8,753 bases of DNA from Clostridium sp. CAG:964 (lineage in GTDB: Bacteria; Bacillota; Clostridia; Oscillospirales; Acutalibacteraceae), in contig FR891335.1 of the NCBI GenBank assembly GCA_000435335.1, forward strand, positions 1 to 8,753. Reading direction: 5' to 3'. The position numbers were made by a program, and so were the translations under genes. Below, in pieces: positions 6,653 to 8,753 of the stretch; the first letter of the stretch is position 1, and each line of letters opens with the position of its first letter. The notes beneath the pieces were generated by a model that was not told the origin of the DNA, searched no databases, and saw nothing but the letters and a program-made list of their open reading frames with translations.

Positions 6653-7783
6653 TTATTCCTTTTTTAACTCCTCCCACTGTGGCCCAAGCTCCAAAGAGCC
6701 GTCCTTTGAGCCCACAAAAGTATCTCCGTTACGGTATATATGCTCATAAGCCACATCGGCTTGGTAGCTGTTGCCACCGTAATCTGTAAACCTGTTAACT
6801 CCTCTTATTCCGTCAGAGCTATGGTCAATAATTCTATCCATCTGTTGGCTATGCTCCTGGCAGGCAGAATTTACGATATTGGAGGTTTCGGACAGAGTTT
6901 GTGAAATATGTTGAGATGCCCGTATTGCGTTCTGCTGGCGAGTCATCATTCCGTACATTTCTGCCTGATTTGCATTGCGCAATTCCTCGTCCTGAAGTGC
7001 ATAATACACCGGGCCGTATTGAATCTCTCTTATAAAATTGTGTAAGAGAGCATTGCAGTCAAAGCTGTCCCCCGCCGGCACTGCAATAGCTATGTCAAAG
7101 GCCCTGCCCCAGTCCGACTTAACCTTGGCCTCTCCCATCATTCCGCCAAACATTCCAAAGCCACCCATAAACATATTTGAAAATCCGTTACCTGAATTAA
7201 CCTGCCGGTCGTTTCCTGCATCGTTGGTTACAGCTATTGCTGTTGCAAAGCACCCTTTATACGCTCTGCCATAGGCAGAAAATGAAACATTATATTTATA
7301 CAAGCCTGCCGAAACCGGTCTTTCAAGCTTGCGGGCCGCTTCGTTTGGAAAGCTTTGGCATTGCTGTTTAAGTGTATCGTCATTCTCAGGCGAAAGCTGC
7401 AAATTACAAATATTACCGTATATCTTCATTAACCTTTCTGCGGCATATTGTTGAGGATTTACAAGGCGCCTCCAGCAAACCAGCGACCAACCGTCTACAG
7501 CGTAATCCTCTGCCTTGGCAAATGTTCCCGGGCCGGTCATATTCTGCCCCGGGGTATAGTTTTTATAATAAGCTTCAGGGAAAAACGAAAGGTGTTGATC
7601 CGCCGGGGAATCAAGCTGTAAGCCCTTACAAACCGGCTCTAAAATAGATACAGAGCCGTCATTAGTTACCTTGTAATTCCAATCCTTAGGTATATAAGCT
7701 TTGAAAATAACGCCTCTGCCGCTCCAATCAATCAGCTTTACAGGGTTGTACCTAGGTTTATTATCAGAAAGGATATATTCCAT
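6653..7783 (-). CDS. Hypothetical protein, body of a TGA-split zinc-ribbon protein
   Basis: The product has 376 residues when counted from ATG 7783. No signal peptide or membrane helix is seen. An N-terminal beta-rich part includes VIFKAYIPKDW (25-35). A Gly/Met/Phe-rich low-complexity loop lies at 198-218 (MGGFGMFGGMMG core), and a Gln/Ser-rich helical, probably coiled-coil segment at about 262-320. The C-terminus ends in a YRNGDTFVGS...GPQWEELKK module like those closing some other uncharacterised bacterial proteins. I do not recognise a named family or enzyme motif. ATG 7783 has GAGGA directly against it, which is too close for normal initiation. The frame is open upstream to a TGA two codons earlier and then continues as a zinc ribbon, so the natural protein was probably 406 residues from ATG 7873. 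It may be a scaffold or stress-related cytoplasmic protein, but this is only a guess. Confidence 0.8.
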   Translation of the reverse strand: MEYILSDNKPRYNPVKLIDWSGRGVIFKAYIPKDWNYKVTNDGSVSILEPVCKGLQLDSPADQHLSFFPEAYYKNYTPGQNMTGPGTFAKAEDYAVDGWSLVCWRRLVNPQQYAAERLMKIYGNICNLQLSPENDDTLKQQCQSFPNEAARKLERPVSAGLYKYNVSFSAYGRAYKGCFATAIAVTNDAGNDRQVNSGNGFSNMFMGGFGMFGGMMGEAKVKSDWGRAFDIAIAVPAGDSFDCNALLHNFIREIQYGPVYYALQDEELRNANQAEMYGMMTRQQNAIRASQHISQTLSETSNIVNSACQEHSQQMDRIIDHSSDGIRGVNRFTDYGGNSYQADVAYEHIYRNGDTFVGSKDGSLELGPQWEELKKE

Positions 7784-7786
7784 TCC

Positions 7787-7873
7787 TCAAAAATCACATT
7801 TTATTTTTGTAGCATCCTCTGCAACATTCATTTTAGCACCGCAATTACGGCACTTCACTTCTTTAAAATTCAT
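7787..7873 (-). pseudogene. Truncated zinc-ribbon N-terminus, cut by in-frame TGA at the fourth Cys position
   Basis: ATG 7873 is preceded by AGGGAGG (7880-7886) at 6 bases, the best ribosome binding site in the window. The 28 codons read MNFKEVKCRNCGAKM (1-15), then end KIKCDF-TGA; the next codons are GGA ATG GAA in the same frame. The pattern C8-x2-C11-G...C26-x2-[29]-G is a standard zinc ribbon in which position 29 should be Cys. TGA differs from TGC or TGT by one base. As written, the peptide is a 28-residue ribbon lacking one zinc ligand, followed by a restart 3 bases after the stop. It is best read as the first part of the downstream gene. Confidence 0.8.
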
Positions 7874-7892
7874 AATATGCCTCCCTATTACT

Positions 7893-7920
7893 TGCACCCT
7901 CGGTTTTACATAAGGGTGCA
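7893..7920 (-). promoter_or_regulatory. Leader inverted repeat ahead of the zinc-ribbon gene
   Basis: TGCACCCT (7893-7900) and AGGGTGCA (7913-7920) are perfect 8-bp arms 12 bases apart, just upstream of the ribosome binding site and downstream of the probable -10 box. It would form a hairpin at the 5' end of the mRNA or serve as an operator. Confidence 0.55.
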
Positions 7921-7932
7921 GATTAATGCTTC

Positions 7933-7961
7933 ATTATAATCATAATATTAATATTTAATAA
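7933..7961 (-). promoter_or_regulatory. Probable promoter of the zinc-ribbon gene
   Basis: A perfect TATAAT lies on the minus strand at 7933-7938. The -35 region about 17 bases upstream (TTATTA, near 7956-7961) is weak. The setting is AT-rich throughout, so the match could be partly by chance. Confidence 0.45.
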
Positions 7962-7995
7962 AACGATTTCACACTTTTCCACAGTCCTTGCTGTT

Positions 7996-8024
7996 TTTCG
8001 GTATGTAATGGTACGTAGCCGAAA
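7996..8024. other. Long hairpin upstream of the zinc-ribbon gene
   Basis: TTTCGG-TATGTA (7996-8007) pairs with TACGTA-(G)-CCGAAA (8012-8024) around an ATGG loop: 12 pairs with one wobble and one bulged G. Outer CACAG and CTGTG at the edges may extend it. There is no T-tract on the exit side of either strand. Confidence 0.5.
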
Positions 8025-8160
8025 GCCTGTGTGCTTTGCAAAACCATTAAATTATATACTACAATGCCTGCTTTGTTTACCATAATTAACAGCAAATATT
8101 TTATTATAGCTGTTCTAACATTGTAATCACTTTATTTGTGCGAAGTATATATTAAAACGC

Positions 8161-8200
8161 AATAATTTACACAATTATTATAACATATGACAGCATATGT
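8161..8200. repeat. Two adjacent short palindromes
   Basis: AATAATT (8161-8167)/AATTATT (8173-8179) and ACATATG (8183-8189)/CATATGT (8194-8200) are perfect 7-bp inverted repeats, 3 bases apart, in an AT-rich gene-free stretch. They could be operator-like sites or chance. Confidence 0.35.
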
Positions 8201-8248
8201 GTCTACAATTTTTTAAGCCAATATAAGCTAAGTCAGTAATAATTTATA

Positions 8249-8632
8249 TTAGGGAAAAGTGATTATTTTTTAAAAAGTTGGGGTAATGAAAATTATGAAT
8301 TTGATGCGGAGGGTAAAGAAGTCTATCCTAAGCGTATTTTAATATAAAATCAAAAACAGCGTTAAGAAATATACGGCAATGAAAAATGTAGTTTGTAAAA
8401 ACAGCCGTACAAGGGGAATATCCCGGCTTTACGGTGCAAACAGAACAGGTCGATTTTCAGTCCGAATTGTACAGTTACAAAATTTACCGCAAAACCACAT
8501 GAGTGATTTGGCGGTGCACGAAGTCTTGTAAAATGCGGAAATTATGACGCACTCAGTATTCTTTATGATAATATTTCTGACACACTTTCACAGCTTACCT
8601 GCACTGCTTTTATTCCACAGCTCGGCACATAA
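8249..8632 (+). pseudogene. Fragments of a decayed gene of unknown function
   Basis: Three short stretches read like real protein but are broken by stops and frame changes. The first (8249-8347) includes NENYEFDAEGKEVYPKR before TAA. The second (8392-8502, another frame) reads GEYPGFTVQTEQVDFQSELY and on to YRKTT before TGA. The third (8507-8632) includes GGARSLVKCGNYDALSILYD and ends FIPQLGT before TAA. They lie in order on one strand with no start codon or ribosome binding site of their own. I cannot name the parent family. They may come from more than one gene. Confidence 0.4.
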
Positions 8633-8731
8633 CCGCTAAAACAGAATATTTTTAAGACGGTGTAATACTGTAAAACATGAAACATCCTCATAGATTAAAA
8701 ATCAAGGACCACCCAAGAAAATGATATGCCC

Positions 8732-8748
8732 CCTGTCAAGTAGACAGG
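8732..8748. mobile_element. Short inverted repeat at the window edge, possible insertion-sequence end
   Basis: CCTGTC (8732-8737) and GACAGG (8743-8748) flank AAGTA, next to a C-rich ATGCCCCC run. The look recalls ends of insertion sequences in gut Clostridia, but no transposase is visible before the window stops. Confidence 0.25.
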
Positions 8749-8753
8749 TTAAA

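Larger units (their letters stand above)
7939..8753. other. Gene-free AT-rich region
   Basis: About 800 bases without an intact coding sequence. It holds the hairpin at 7996-8024, the palindromes at 8161-8200, the decayed gene fragments at 8249-8632 and the inverted repeat at 8732-8748. A 50-codon frame at 8379-8531 is open but overlaps the more protein-like fragment in another frame and has no ribosome binding site. No tRNA or other known RNA was recognised. Confidence 0.6.

Noticed and set aside
7784..7800. Selenocysteine at the TGA of the zinc-ribbon gene
   Set aside because: The roughly 40 bases after the TGA give only 3-4 bp stems and no clear apical loop as in bacterial SECIS elements; structural zinc ribbons are not known to use selenocysteine. 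Kept only as a least likely option.
8379..8531. 50-codon plus-strand frame
   Set aside because: No ribosome binding site, basic and low in recognisable features; the overlapping fragment in another frame looks more like protein.

Overview
The window looks like a low-GC Gram-positive chromosome, most likely a gut Clostridia member of the Ruminococcus/Oscillospiraceae type. This is inferred from strong AGGAGG-type ribosome binding sites, TTG starts, sigma-A promoters of the TTGAAA/TATAAT kind, two cell-wall proteins ending in an SPKTG sorting signal, and Listeria-Bacteroides (InlB B) repeat modules. No rRNA, tRNA or CRISPR array is visible, so the species cannot be fixed.

Layout. (1) 1-1415, plus: the 3' part of a large wall-anchored surface protein with an InlB-type repeat, Ig-like domains, a tandem Cys/Asp-rich repeat and SPKTG, closed by a strong intrinsic terminator. 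(2) 1577-1619: a perfect 19-bp inverted repeat between two converging genes. (3) 1665-2330, minus: pyrE (orotate phosphoribosyltransferase) with its own promoter. (4) 2464-6331, plus: an apparent operon of a TetR-family regulator, a membrane-tethered Ntn-hydrolase of the choloylglycine hydrolase/penicillin acylase/NAAA superfamily, and a 643-residue helical, SPKTG-anchored surface protein. A palindrome on the -10 box suggests that the regulator represses its own operon. (5) 6332-6652: hairpins and terminator-like structures. (6) 6653-7873, minus: a zinc-ribbon protein of unknown function, split by an in-frame TGA exactly where the fourth zinc-binding cysteine codon should be. (7) 7939-8753: an AT-rich stretch without an intact gene, holding hairpins, frameshifted protein-like fragments of a decayed plus-strand gene and, at the very end, a short inverted repeat that may be the edge of an insertion sequence.

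How the parts fit. The operon in (4) reads as a ligand-responsive surface module. The regulator could sense an amide or amphipathic compound, the extracytoplasmic hydrolase could cleave it, and the third gene makes a wall-displayed protein. That functional link is inference from gene order, spacing and the single good promoter. The two SPKTG proteins would both need a sortase accepting SPxTG, which is not encoded here.

The most unusual point is the TGA at 7787-7789. Reading continues in the same frame on both sides: a textbook C-x2-C zinc-ribbon N-terminus with an excellent ribosome binding site lies upstream, and the 376-residue body lies downstream. The split is therefore a recent nonsense change or sequencing error, a stop/restart arrangement, or, least likely, recoding.
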